From Bacteroidia bacterium (lineage in GTDB: Bacteria; Bacteroidota; Bacteroidia; Bacteroidales; Paludibacteraceae), in contig SAAO01000013.1 of NCBI GenBank assembly GCA_009929375.1, positions 29,228 to 93,227 of the forward strand: DNA of 64,000 nucleotides. The letters run 5' to 3'. The notes beneath the pieces are model-generated. The model was not told the origin of the DNA. It was given only the letters and a program-made list of their open reading frames with translations, and did no database searches. Shown in pieces: positions 8,721 to 16,538 of this stretch. Within the stretch, counting starts at the first letter, position 1. Each line of letters opens with the position of its first letter. A program made the translations under genes and the position numbers.

Positions 8721-10544
8721 TTACTTTCCGAATAGCTTTTGCTGCAGGTCGGGGCGTTTCATTCGTTGTAAATCCTGAATAATTTGTTGACGGTATTCAC
8801 TTTTATACCAGAAGAAAAATTTCCGTTGATCGAGCTTTTCGCTTTTGCTGCGGGCTGTAAACACAGGTTCAAGTGTGTAAGGATGATAACCTGAGTAATA
8901 TATCTCGGTAGCCACAGTCATTGGAGTGGGAGTGAAGTCCTGCACCTGTTCCAGTTTAAAGTCGAATTTCTTGGTTTGTATGGCCAGATCAGCCATATCC
9001 TCTTTCTTCGAAGCCGGATGACTCGATATAAAGTACGGAATAAGCTGCTGATTCATACCGGTTTCGCGGTTGATACGATCGAAAATTGCCTTGAACTTAC
9101 CAAAATATTCAAAAGAAGGTTTCCGCATTAGCTTTAATACATTGTCGGAAGTGTGTTCCGGAGCTACTTTCAGTCTGCCCGATACGTGGTTGGTAATCAC
9201 CTCGCGCATATATTCCTCATGGCTGCGTTTTGTTTCTTCATCCTTGCTGTCACTCAGCAAAATATCGTAGCGTATTCCGCTGCCAATAAACGACTTTTTG
9301 ATGCCGGGAATCTTATCAACCGCACGATATACATCGGTCAGGCGGTTGTGATTCGTGTCGAGGTTAAAACATACCTTGGGAAATATGCAGGAAGGTTTCT
9401 TACATTTCTTGCAAATTTCCATGTCTTTTCCCTTCATGCCATACATATTGGCCGAAGGACCACCCAAATCGCTTATGTAACCTTTAAAATCAGGCATTTC
9501 GGTCACTTTTTCCACTTCTTTCAGAATGGATGTTTTAGATCGGGAAACTATAAATTTTCCCTGGTGAGCCGAAATGGTACAAAAAGCACAACCTCCGAAG
9601 CAACCACGGTGCATGTTTACCGAAAACTTAATCATTTCGTAGGCGGGAATGTGTTTATCCTTATATTTGGGATGAGGAACACGCGTGTATGGCAAATCGA
9701 ACGAAGCATCAAGTTCGGCTTCAGTAAGCGGTGCAAAAGGAGGATTTACAACAACCCAGCGGTTGCCTGTTTTCTGTAGCAGGCGGTTTGCTTCAATTCT
9801 GTTCGATTCTTCTTCGATGTGACGGAAGTTCGAAGCATATAATTTCTTGTCGCGCAAACAGGTTTCATGATCTACCAGCGTGATGTCTGTCCATTTCGAG
9901 GTCGGTACTTCTTTTTTTATAAATGAAGATTGCGGAATGTCAGTAAGCTCTGCGAATGTTTTTCCGGCATTAATCTTAGTGAGTAATTCGCGGAGTGGTT
10001 TCTCACCGTTACCATAAATCAACATATCAGCACCTGAATCAATCAATATGCTGGGCATCAGCTTGTCCGACCAGTAATCGTAATGTGTAAAGCGTCTCAG
10101 TGAAGCTTCAATTCCACCAATTAACAGAGGTACATCAGGATAAAGCTTTTTCAGTATATTGCAATATGTAATAGTGGCATAATCGGGACGTAAACCCTGT
10201 TTTCCATCAGGAGAATATGCATCGTTCGAACGTAATCTTTTGTTGGCTGTGTAGTGATTTACCATTGAGTCCATATTTCCGGCAGTCACCGCAAAAAATA
10301 ATCTGGGACGACCCATTTTTTTGAAGTCGCGAAGGTCGTCGCGCCAGTTAGGCTGTGGTACAATCGCCACTTTCAGGCCTTCAGCTTCAATAATGCGTCC
10401 TATCACAGCAGCTCCGAATGCAGGATGGTCGATATAAGCATCGCCGGTGAACAAAACAATGTCCACTTCATTCCAGCCACGTATTTCAAGTTCTTTTTTT
10501 GTTGTTGGTAAAAAATCGGTAAGTAAATATGTCTTTTGAGGCAT
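8721..10544 (-). CDS. YgiQ family radical SAM protein
   Basis: About 607 residues from the chosen start. The N-terminal region carries the YgiQ/UPF0313 block (DIVLFTGDAYIDHPAFGAA, PQPNW, RLFFAVTAGNMDSM), then IGGIEASLRRFTHYDYW, and the radical SAM cluster in HRGCFGGCAFC (CxxxCxxC spacing as usual in this family). A further Cys-rich segment (CKKCKKPSC) could bind metal. The reaction is unknown. An in-frame ATG at 10592 would add 16 residues; the ATG at 10544 (MPQKTYLLTDFLP) better matches the family N-terminus. Single gene with its own terminator. Confidence 0.88.
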   Translation of the reverse strand: MPQKTYLLTDFLPTTKKELEIRGWNEVDIVLFTGDAYIDHPAFGAAVIGRIIEAEGLKVAIVPQPNWRDDLRDFKKMGRPRLFFAVTAGNMDSMVNHYTANKRLRSNDAYSPDGKQGLRPDYATITYCNILKKLYPDVPLLIGGIEASLRRFTHYDYWSDKLMPSILIDSGADMLIYGNGEKPLRELLTKINAGKTFAELTDIPQSSFIKKEVPTSKWTDITLVDHETCLRDKKLYASNFRHIEEESNRIEANRLLQKTGNRWVVVNPPFAPLTEAELDASFDLPYTRVPHPKYKDKHIPAYEMIKFSVNMHRGCFGGCAFCTISAHQGKFIVSRSKTSILKEVEKVTEMPDFKGYISDLGGPSANMYGMKGKDMEICKKCKKPSCIFPKVCFNLDTNHNRLTDVYRAVDKIPGIKKSFIGSGIRYDILLSDSKDEETKRSHEEYMREVITNHVSGRLKVAPEHTSDNVLKLMRKPSFEYFGKFKAIFDRINRETGMNQQLIPYFISSHPASKKEDMADLAIQTKKFDFKLEQVQDFTPTPMTVATEIYYSGYHPYTLEPVFTARSKSEKLDQRKFFFWYKSEYRQQIIQDLQRMKRPDLQQKLFGK

Positions 10545-10627
10545 GGTTGAGTTGTTTATAAAATAGTAAAAATAGTCCGGAGTTATCAACATTTCATTTC
10601 AAGCCACTCCAAACGTATTTTAATCAA

Positions 10628-10635
10628 CAAAGATA
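10628..10635 (-). promoter_or_regulatory. Candidate -7 element for the YgiQ-like gene
   Basis: Minus-strand TATCTTTG matches TAnnTTTG. No correctly spaced -33 TTG is evident. The leader to the ATG at 10544 would be about 75-80 nt. Confidence 0.45.
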
Positions 10636-10801
10636 CAAACAAATAAGTTCAAAAATTACATCGAAGCAATCAGCATTTCATAAATGTTGGTATTGTCACT
10701 GACTTTCAGCATATCAGCATGTTGTCACATTTGCACATCTTTTTCCGAACATTTCTTCAGTGCATACGTTTTCTTATATGTAATATAAATAGATAAAAAA
10801 G

Positions 10802-11800
10802 ATGAGTGTGAAAGTAGCGTTTTTTGATACAAAGTCGTACGACGAGAGTTCGTTTAATAAGGTCAACCAAAAGTATGGTTATGATATTAAGTACTTTAAA
10901 GGGCATTTGAATATAAATAATGTGGCTTTGACCAAAGGAATGGATGTGGCTTGTATTTTTGTAAATGCAGTGGCAGATGCCCCTGTAATTGATGAACTGG
11001 TGGCCAATGGTGTTAAACTTATTGCACTGCGTTGTGCAGGTTACAACAATGTGGACCTGAATGCAACACGTGATAGAATAAAAGTAGTGCGTGTTCCCGC
11101 TTATTCACCCTATGCAGTGGCTGAACACACTCTGGCACTGATGCTTACACTTAACCGAAAAACGCATCGTGCCTATAACCGAACCCGCGAAGGGAACTTT
11201 GCGCTATCGGGATTAATGGGCTTCGATATGTATGGAAAGACTGCGGGGATTATCGGAACCGGAAAAATAGCTAAAATTCTGATTAAAACACTTCGCAGTA
11301 TGGGCATGGAAATTTTGGCCTACGATTTATTCCCAGATAATGATTTTGCAGCGCGTGAAGGCATAAAATATGTATCGCTTGACGAACTTTATGCAAACTC
11401 AGATATAATTTCGCTGCACTGTCCGCTTACAAAAGAAACAGAATATATTATAAACGATGAAGCCATTGCCAAAATGAAGAACGGTGTCATGATGATTAAT
11501 ACCGGACGTGGAAAACTAATTGATACGCAGGCTTTGATCAAGGGACTGAAAAGCAAAAAGATTGGCTCTGCAGGGCTCGATGTGTACGAAGAGGAGAGTG
11601 AGTATTTTTTTGAGGATCGCTCGAACAGGGTTATGGACGACGATGTGCTTGCCCGTCTGCTCTCGTTCAATAATGTGGTGGTGACTTCGCACCAGGCTTT
11701 TTTTACTCAGGAAGCTCTAGAAAATATCGCCGAAACAACACTGAAAAACATTCAGGACTTTATTGAAGGGCGCGAATTGATCAATGAAGTGAAATTGTAG
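10802..11800 (+). CDS. D-lactate dehydrogenase / D-isomer 2-hydroxyacid dehydrogenase
   Basis: Reduces pyruvate to D-lactate with NADH, a fermentative redox outlet, or acts on a similar 2-oxoacid. 332 residues, the usual length. The NAD-binding glycine motif is GIIGTGKIA (149-157), with an acidic residue D175 about 20 residues on. The catalytic triad aligns one residue beyond the L. delbrueckii numbering: R236 in NTGRG, E265 in VYEEE, H297 in TSHQAF. It is a single-gene unit, divergent from the YgiQ-like gene and ended by a strong bidirectional terminator. The exact substrate is inferred from family resemblance. Confidence 0.88.
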   Translation: MSVKVAFFDTKSYDESSFNKVNQKYGYDIKYFKGHLNINNVALTKGMDVACIFVNAVADAPVIDELVANGVKLIALRCAGYNNVDLNATRDRIKVVRVPAYSPYAVAEHTLALMLTLNRKTHRAYNRTREGNFALSGLMGFDMYGKTAGIIGTGKIAKILIKTLRSMGMEILAYDLFPDNDFAAREGIKYVSLDELYANSDIISLHCPLTKETEYIINDEAIAKMKNGVMMINTGRGKLIDTQALIKGLKSKKIGSAGLDVYEEESEYFFEDRSNRVMDDDVLARLLSFNNVVVTSHQAFFTQEALENIAETTLKNIQDFIEGRELINEVKL

Positions 11801-11840
11801 TGGTTTCTGATTTATTTTACCCAATCGTAAATAATATAGC

Positions 11841-11880
11841 AAAAAAGCCGGAGCAACTAAATGTAGTCTCCGGCTTTTTT
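11841..11880. terminator. Bidirectional terminator between convergent genes
   Basis: AAAAAAGCCGGAG (11841-11853) and CTCCGGCTTTTTT (11868-11880): GC-rich stem with an A-run and a T-run, so both strands have a proper U-tract. Confidence 0.93.
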
Positions 11881-11920
11881 TATATAGATAGATCAATTAA
11901 AGTGATTTATTATCAATTGC

Positions 11921-12931
11921 TTACTGATATTGGATGTAAATAGGTTGTGGTTTTAGTTTCATTAAATCCTCTGCTGTCAGCATTACATTCGGTGACTTTT
12001 TCAGGTCGTTTTTGTAGAACAGTTTGAATCCTGTAAACTGCACAGGTTCCTTGTGAATGTACAGTTTGTAAGTACTGCGCTTAAGTACAGGTTCGCCCCA
12101 ACCATCCATATGCATTACAATTTGTACTTCGGGCTTCAACTTTATATTTTTGTGATTTTTTACCATTCCCTGTGTAAAACGGTGTACCACAAGTACTTTT
12201 GGTGGCAGATTGTTGTCTTTTACAAGTTTGGCCAGATAGTCAGAACAATAGTTTACATCCTCAGCATCGATCGAACCAATTTTTTTGCCCGGAATGCTGC
12301 CATCTTTCATCGAAAATTCAGGGTCGATACCCAAATGAACGTGTGGCATTTTTAAATATTTCTCAAGTCGTGGAACTTCGTTCTGATATGTGCTCTGACA
12401 TACCTGAATGTCCAGAAAAACAATTGCATCCCGCATGGCAGCAATTTTAAGTGCTGAATCAATTTGTTCTTCGGGCATACGTTTACAATATGTGTTGTCG
12501 CTCATGGGAATTCCCTGCGCAACCACAGCAATATAATGTATTGCAGGCTGAACGGGTGTTTTTGGGTCGGCTTTTTCCCATGCCGCTTTTTCCACATCGA
12601 AACGTCTCCAAAGTTCGTCTGGCGCATATTCGCCCAGTATTCCCATTTTTTTTGAATACAGATTGCCGTAATAGGCTACAATGCGTTTAAATGGCAAAAT
12701 AGCTCCATTAAGCGGAAGCGGTTGGTTTTTTACAGGCCATAAACCAGTAGTGTCGCCATTGATTATTTCATTTACTTTACTGAAATACTGAGCTGAGTCG
12801 ACAGTTGCAGACTGAATAATTTCTTCGGTTTCTTCAGTATCTTTTTCGCCTTTGGCATGTTTTTCCGACCCGGTTTTTGGCTGACAGGCAGCTAGTGAGA
12901 TTACAAATAGATAAAAAGCTATTTTCTTCAT
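11921..12931 (-). CDS. Putative lipoprotein of unknown function
   Basis: 336 residues; signal MKKIAFYLFVISLAAC with lipid Cys 16, then a long charged Glu/Lys linker to about residue 45. The folded part has alternating strands and helices (IHYIAVVAQG, DAIVFLDIQV, HVHLGIDPEF, KVLVVHRF, VQIVMHMDGWG) that suggest a TIM-barrel-like fold, with conserved-looking D/E/H at strand ends (HLGIDPEF, HMDGWG). I do not recognise a named family. It is the last gene of a three-gene minus-strand operon with a polysaccharide deacetylase and a serine hydrolase, which points to envelope or glycan processing. Confidence 0.6.
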   Translation of the reverse strand: MKKIAFYLFVISLAACQPKTGSEKHAKGEKDTEETEEIIQSATVDSAQYFSKVNEIINGDTTGLWPVKNQPLPLNGAILPFKRIVAYYGNLYSKKMGILGEYAPDELWRRFDVEKAAWEKADPKTPVQPAIHYIAVVAQGIPMSDNTYCKRMPEEQIDSALKIAAMRDAIVFLDIQVCQSTYQNEVPRLEKYLKMPHVHLGIDPEFSMKDGSIPGKKIGSIDAEDVNYCSDYLAKLVKDNNLPPKVLVVHRFTQGMVKNHKNIKLKPEVQIVMHMDGWGEPVLKRSTYKLYIHKEPVQFTGFKLFYKNDLKKSPNVMLTAEDLMKLKPQPIYIQYQ

Positions 12932-12955
12932 TTTATATTATTTAGAAGGTTATAT

Positions 12956-13777
12956 TTAAAAGTTTCGTTTAATTGATTTCATAAGCGAATTTGTGCTGAT
13001 ATCGGGAATAATTACCCTTCGTACAGTTTGCAGCGGATAAACAGAATCGCGTTTTTGCGACAGGATGAACGACAGTTTGAAATGCTCCTGAAGTTTTGCT
13101 GCACTTTCGGTATTGAAAACGCCATTCGGATAAGCCCAGTAATCAACCTGTTTATGAGTTATCTGCGATAGTTTCTGTATGGGCTTGTTGACATTCGTTT
13201 CCCAGTCTGCATCAGTTTTATATTTTGTAGCCATTGTATGATCCATGCTGTGAAGACCAATTTCGTGGCCACGAGCAGCCAGAGTGGCTATTTGCGTGGT
13301 ATCCATATAGTTTTTCTTATTCAGGGTAATGGTCATAATAAAGAAAACGCCCCTGAAGCCGTATTTTTCCATTACAGGAGCAGCAATTTCGAAGTGTTCG
13401 GTACGCGAATCGTCGAAAGTGATCATCACTGACTTGTCCGGGATCGCTTTGTTATAAACCAGATAATCGTACAATTGTGTAGGCTGAATACTTGTATATC
13501 CGCTATCAGAGAGCGCCTTCATGTGGGCTTCGAGAGTGGCAGGAGTAATGCTGTAATCTCCTTTTGTTTCATTGTCGATGCGATGATAGCAGAGTACAGG
13601 AACCTGTGGCTTTTCGAGAATCTGTTGCGCAGTGTTTTTTGTGACTACAGCAGTTTTATTTACAATCACCGTGTCGGTGAGAGCTTTGTCTGCGTTATGA
13701 TTATCCTGCGATTTTTTACATGAAAACATACTGAAAAGAAGGATAAATGAAGTAAATAAAATTTGTTTTTTATTCAT
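12956..13777 (-). CDS. Polysaccharide deacetylase family lipoprotein (NodB domain)
   Basis: From the ATG at 13777 the protein starts MNKKQILFTSFILLFSMFSC, a lipoprotein signal with Cys 20; an upstream in-frame start at 13831 would hide this and overlap the previous gene. The NodB domain shows motif 1 ITFDDS (119-124, catalytic base and metal Asp), motif 2 HSMDH (176-180, metal His pair) and motif 3 AYPNG. These carbohydrate esterase 4 enzymes remove N- or O-acetyl groups from peptidoglycan, chitin-like or other polysaccharides. It lies 50 bp downstream of the serine hydrolase and 24 bp before the next lipoprotein. Confidence 0.88.
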   Translation of the reverse strand: MNKKQILFTSFILLFSMFSCKKSQDNHNADKALTDTVIVNKTAVVTKNTAQQILEKPQVPVLCYHRIDNETKGDYSITPATLEAHMKALSDSGYTSIQPTQLYDYLVYNKAIPDKSVMITFDDSRTEHFEIAAPVMEKYGFRGVFFIMTITLNKKNYMDTTQIATLAARGHEIGLHSMDHTMATKYKTDADWETNVNKPIQKLSQITHKQVDYWAYPNGVFNTESAAKLQEHFKLSFILSQKRDSVYPLQTVRRVIIPDISTNSLMKSIKRNF

Positions 13778-13827
13778 TGAAATATAGTATTTTATATTGT
13801 ATAATCTGAATTTATTATTTATAGATA

Positions 13828-15180
13828 TCAATGTTTAATTTTTCCGATAAATGACTGGTAAATCTGCTCATGAATGCGCGGACGAATCTTCATTCGTGCC
13901 AGCTTATTTACTGCATCAGAAGGATAGGTACGATTGCTGAGAAAAACAAAAATCATGTTGTTTTTGGGGTCAACCCAAACGCAGGTTCCGGTGTAACCGG
14001 TATGTCCCACCACAGCCATTGGGGCTGAAGTTCCGCAGGGATTCGTAGTTGGTTTGTTTGGTGTGGGTTTTGCAAATCCAAGTCCGTGCAATCTGTCGGG
14101 CGAAGTACTATCGATAAACAATCTGCAGGTTGCTTCACTCAGATATCTTTTTCCATCGAGTTCGCCACCGTTCAGCAGCATTTGATAAAGAGCAGCGATG
14201 TCACGGGCATTACCAAAAAGGCCGGCATTTCCCGAAACATTTCCCAAAAATGCAGCTGCAGGATCGTGTACATAGCCTTTGAGGGCATTGTTGCGAAACG
14301 AATCAAATCTTACTGTAGGAGCAATGCGGTCGGCATTATGGTTGCGAAGTGGTAGATATGTGAGATTTTGTAAACCCATTGGCTCATAAAACTCTTTTTT
14401 GAGAAACTGGTCCAATGACATACCACTGATCTGTTCGGCGATTTCTTTCAGTAATATGAAATTAATGCAGCTATATACATATTGAGGTGCTCCCAGAGTT
14501 GTTTCGGCTATCATTTGCATGGCCAGCGAATGGCTTGATTTATGCAGAAATAAACTGTCGCCGGCCTGATACGGAAAATCTTCAGAATATACTTTCGATG
14601 CCATTCCTGACTTGAATCTGATAGCTTTATTGCCCGGTACAGGTTCATCTCTTTCAGGAATATTCAGAGTCGCTATGTTTTTTGTAATTACTAACCGATT
14701 AAAATTCAGATAGGAGGGAAGTCCGCTGGAATGAAAAAGTAAGTCCTGAATTGTAATGTCTGATTTGTCGCTGAACTGCAAAAACTTAAGATATTCCGAC
14801 GCTTTATCCTCAGGCTTTAGTTTGCCGGCATCGTATAGTTTCATTATGGCAAAAAGCGTAGCAGTAGTCTTGGTGAGCGAGGCTAAATCATAAAGGGTAT
14901 TTGCATTTACCGGTTGTGGATTTTCGTAAGTCAGTCGGCCGAAAGCGCGATCGTACACAATTTGTCCATCCTTCATAACCAAAACCTGACAACCGGGATA
15001 GGCATGCGCATTGAGGCCTTCTTTTACGATATTGTCAATCAGTGATAGTTTGGCTGTGCTTAGTCCGGTCGTTTCTGGTCGTACAGTTTTGTAAGTGCGC
15101 ACAAACAGAGAATCTCCGGCTATTGCAAGTGTAAATTGTAAACAAAACAGAATCAGGAGTATAATATGTTGTTTGCTCAT
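13828..15180 (-). CDS. Serine hydrolase, class C beta-lactamase/penicillin-binding fold
   Basis: 450 residues with a cleavable signal (hydrophobic run 6-21, then AIAGDS). The catalytic SxxK is S101-L-T-K104 in DLASLTKTTATLF. A Y-x-x-x-N element (YSCINFILL) and a terminal HTGYTG in place of KTG complete the active-site triad, and FVFLSNRTYP is the usual last strand of the family. Such proteins are esterases, D-aminopeptidases or peptidoglycan carboxypeptidases rather than true beta-lactamases; the substrate is unknown. It is the first gene of the three-gene envelope operon. Confidence 0.87.
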   Translation of the reverse strand: MSKQHIILLILFCLQFTLAIAGDSLFVRTYKTVRPETTGLSTAKLSLIDNIVKEGLNAHAYPGCQVLVMKDGQIVYDRAFGRLTYENPQPVNANTLYDLASLTKTTATLFAIMKLYDAGKLKPEDKASEYLKFLQFSDKSDITIQDLLFHSSGLPSYLNFNRLVITKNIATLNIPERDEPVPGNKAIRFKSGMASKVYSEDFPYQAGDSLFLHKSSHSLAMQMIAETTLGAPQYVYSCINFILLKEIAEQISGMSLDQFLKKEFYEPMGLQNLTYLPLRNHNADRIAPTVRFDSFRNNALKGYVHDPAAAFLGNVSGNAGLFGNARDIAALYQMLLNGGELDGKRYLSEATCRLFIDSTSPDRLHGLGFAKPTPNKPTTNPCGTSAPMAVVGHTGYTGTCVWVDPKNNMIFVFLSNRTYPSDAVNKLARMKIRPRIHEQIYQSFIGKIKH

Positions 15181-15237
15181 TAAATGCTTTCAGTTGGCTT
15201 GAAAAAACAGATTGTCAGCTTAATTATTTTGAAAGTT

Positions 15238-15266
15238 CAAATTTAGGAAAAATTTCATAATTCAAA
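15238..15266 (-). promoter_or_regulatory. Candidate promoter of the serine hydrolase operon
   Basis: Minus strand: TAAATTTG (-7 type, 15238-15245) with TTTG (15263-15266) 17 nt upstream, a slightly short spacing. Leader to the ATG about 50 nt. Confidence 0.45.
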
Positions 15267-15295
15267 CTATTAATCAGTTCAATTTTTTAAACAAA

Positions 15296-15330
15296 AAAAC
15301 AGCATCAAAGCTGGTGTCTGATGCTGTTTT
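15296..15330 (-). terminator. Terminator of panB
   Basis: AAAACAGCATCA (15296-15307) and TGATGCTGTTTT (15319-15330); the minus-strand 3' arm continues into TTTTTTTGTTT. Confidence 0.85.
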
Positions 15331-15368
15331 ATATTATTTCAAAATGGAATAATGAAACAAGGGGATAA

Positions 15369-15405
15369 TGAAACCTTAAACCCTGAATCCCGAACCTGAA
15401 ACTCA
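15369..15405. repeat. Degenerate CCTGAA-type intergenic repeat phrase
   Basis: Units TTAAACCCTGAA, TCCCGAA and CCTGAAACT follow each other just after panB's stop. Low-complexity, non-coding; similar phrases are common between Bacteroidota genes (from memory). Confidence 0.3.
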
Positions 15406-15411
15406 GAGTTG

Positions 15412-16230
15412 TTAATATTGTTCCTTTTCGTTCGGGAAGTCACCTGATTTCACATCTTCCACATATTTTCCGATTGCGTCGTTCATAATGGCCTGTACGT
15501 TGGCGTAGCGACGCAGGAAACGTGGTGAAAAATCCTGATTCAGACCAATCATATCGTGTAAAACCAATACCTGACCGTCGACACCACCTCCGGCACCAAT
15601 ACCAATTACAGGAATGGTTAGTTCGGAAGCAATTTGAGCTGCAAGTTTTGCAGGCACTTTTTCGAGTACAATAGCAAAACAGCCTGCATCCTCAAGTAAA
15701 TGCGCATCACGGATAAGTTTCTCAGCTTCTGCTTCTTCCTGAGCACGCACTGTGTACGATCCGTATTTGTTTATGGACTGTGGCATAAGTCCCAAATGTC
15801 CCATAACAGGAATACCGGCACTCAGAATGCGTTTTACTGAATCCAGAATTTCCTCTCCACCTTCGAGTTTAAGGCAGTCGCCGTGTGTTTCCTTCATAAT
15901 ACGAATGGCTGAAGCAATGGCTTCTTTCGAGTTTCCCTGATAAGAACCGAAAGGCATGTCAACCACCACCAAAGCACGTTTCACTCCGCGAACAACCGAT
16001 TTTGCAAGGAAAATCATTTGATCGAGTGTGATAGGTAATGTAGTTGTGTTTCCACACATTACATTTGAAGCAGAATCTCCCACAAGAATCACATCGACAC
16101 CTGCATTGTCAACAATAGTGCCCATTGTGAAGTCGTATGCAGTGAGCATGCTTATTTTTTCACCACGCCTTTTCATTTCGAGTAATCGTTGAGTGGTCAC
16201 TCTGCGTGGATTTTCATTATGTACTGACAT
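15412..16230 (-). CDS. panB: 3-methyl-2-oxobutanoate hydroxymethyltransferase
   Basis: First committed step of pantothenate synthesis: adds a hydroxymethyl group from methylene-tetrahydrofolate to 2-oxoisovalerate. 272 residues, normal for PanB. Family blocks in order: [24 protein letters not shown] (metal-binding Asp), [48 protein letters not shown] (catalytic Glu) and IPVIGIGAG. Cytoplasmic decamer in known homologues. It is a single-gene unit with a well-formed promoter and its own terminator; no panC or panD is adjacent. Confidence 0.96.
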   Translation of the reverse strand: MSVHNENPRRVTTQRLLEMKRRGEKISMLTAYDFTMGTIVDNAGVDVILVGDSASNVMCGNTTTLPITLDQMIFLAKSVVRGVKRALVVVDMPFGSYQGNSKEAIASAIRIMKETHGDCLKLEGGEEILDSVKRILSAGIPVMGHLGLMPQSINKYGSYTVRAQEEAEAEKLIRDAHLLEDAGCFAIVLEKVPAKLAAQIASELTIPVIGIGAGGGVDGQVLVLHDMIGLNQDFSPRFLRRYANVQAIMNDAIGKYVEDVKSGDFPNEKEQY

Positions 16231-16258
16231 TTGTATTTTTATTTAAAAATTCAGTGTG

Positions 16259-16290
16259 CAAAGATATGGATTTAATTCTATAATACACAA
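16259..16290 (-). promoter_or_regulatory. panB promoter
   Basis: Minus strand: TTG (16288-16290), 21-nt spacer, TATCTTTG (16259-16266). This fits the Bacteroidota -33/-7 architecture; leader to the panB ATG is about 22 nt. Confidence 0.72.
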
Positions 16291-16502
16291 TATGAATACC
16301 TGTGTTTAAAATATATATGACAGAAAATCAGTATCTTATGTGATAAATTGTAACATAATTTAATATGGTAATCAGAATATAATCAATAGATTCGAATTTT
16401 TGTAATTTATTTGCCAGTCAAAACAGCTTTGAGAAGAATGAGAGTTTTCATATAAAATGCCGCTAATTTTAGAGATATATTATTTTTTTCGTATTTTAGA
16501 AT

Positions 16503-16510
16503 TATCTTTG
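16503..16510 (+). promoter_or_regulatory. -7 element upstream of the sugar dehydratase gene
   Basis: TATCTTTG fits TAnnTTTG and lies 28 nt before the ATG. Upstream is a T-rich stretch without a clear TTG. The 308-bp gap 16231-16538 holds this and the divergent panB promoter; nothing else was seen. Confidence 0.55.
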
Positions 16511-16538
16511 CAATCAGTTATAAAATCACTTCAGGCCC

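Noticed and set aside
15369..15405. Small coding gene in the CCTGAA phrase
   Set aside because: Too short, no start, low-complexity intergenic sequence.
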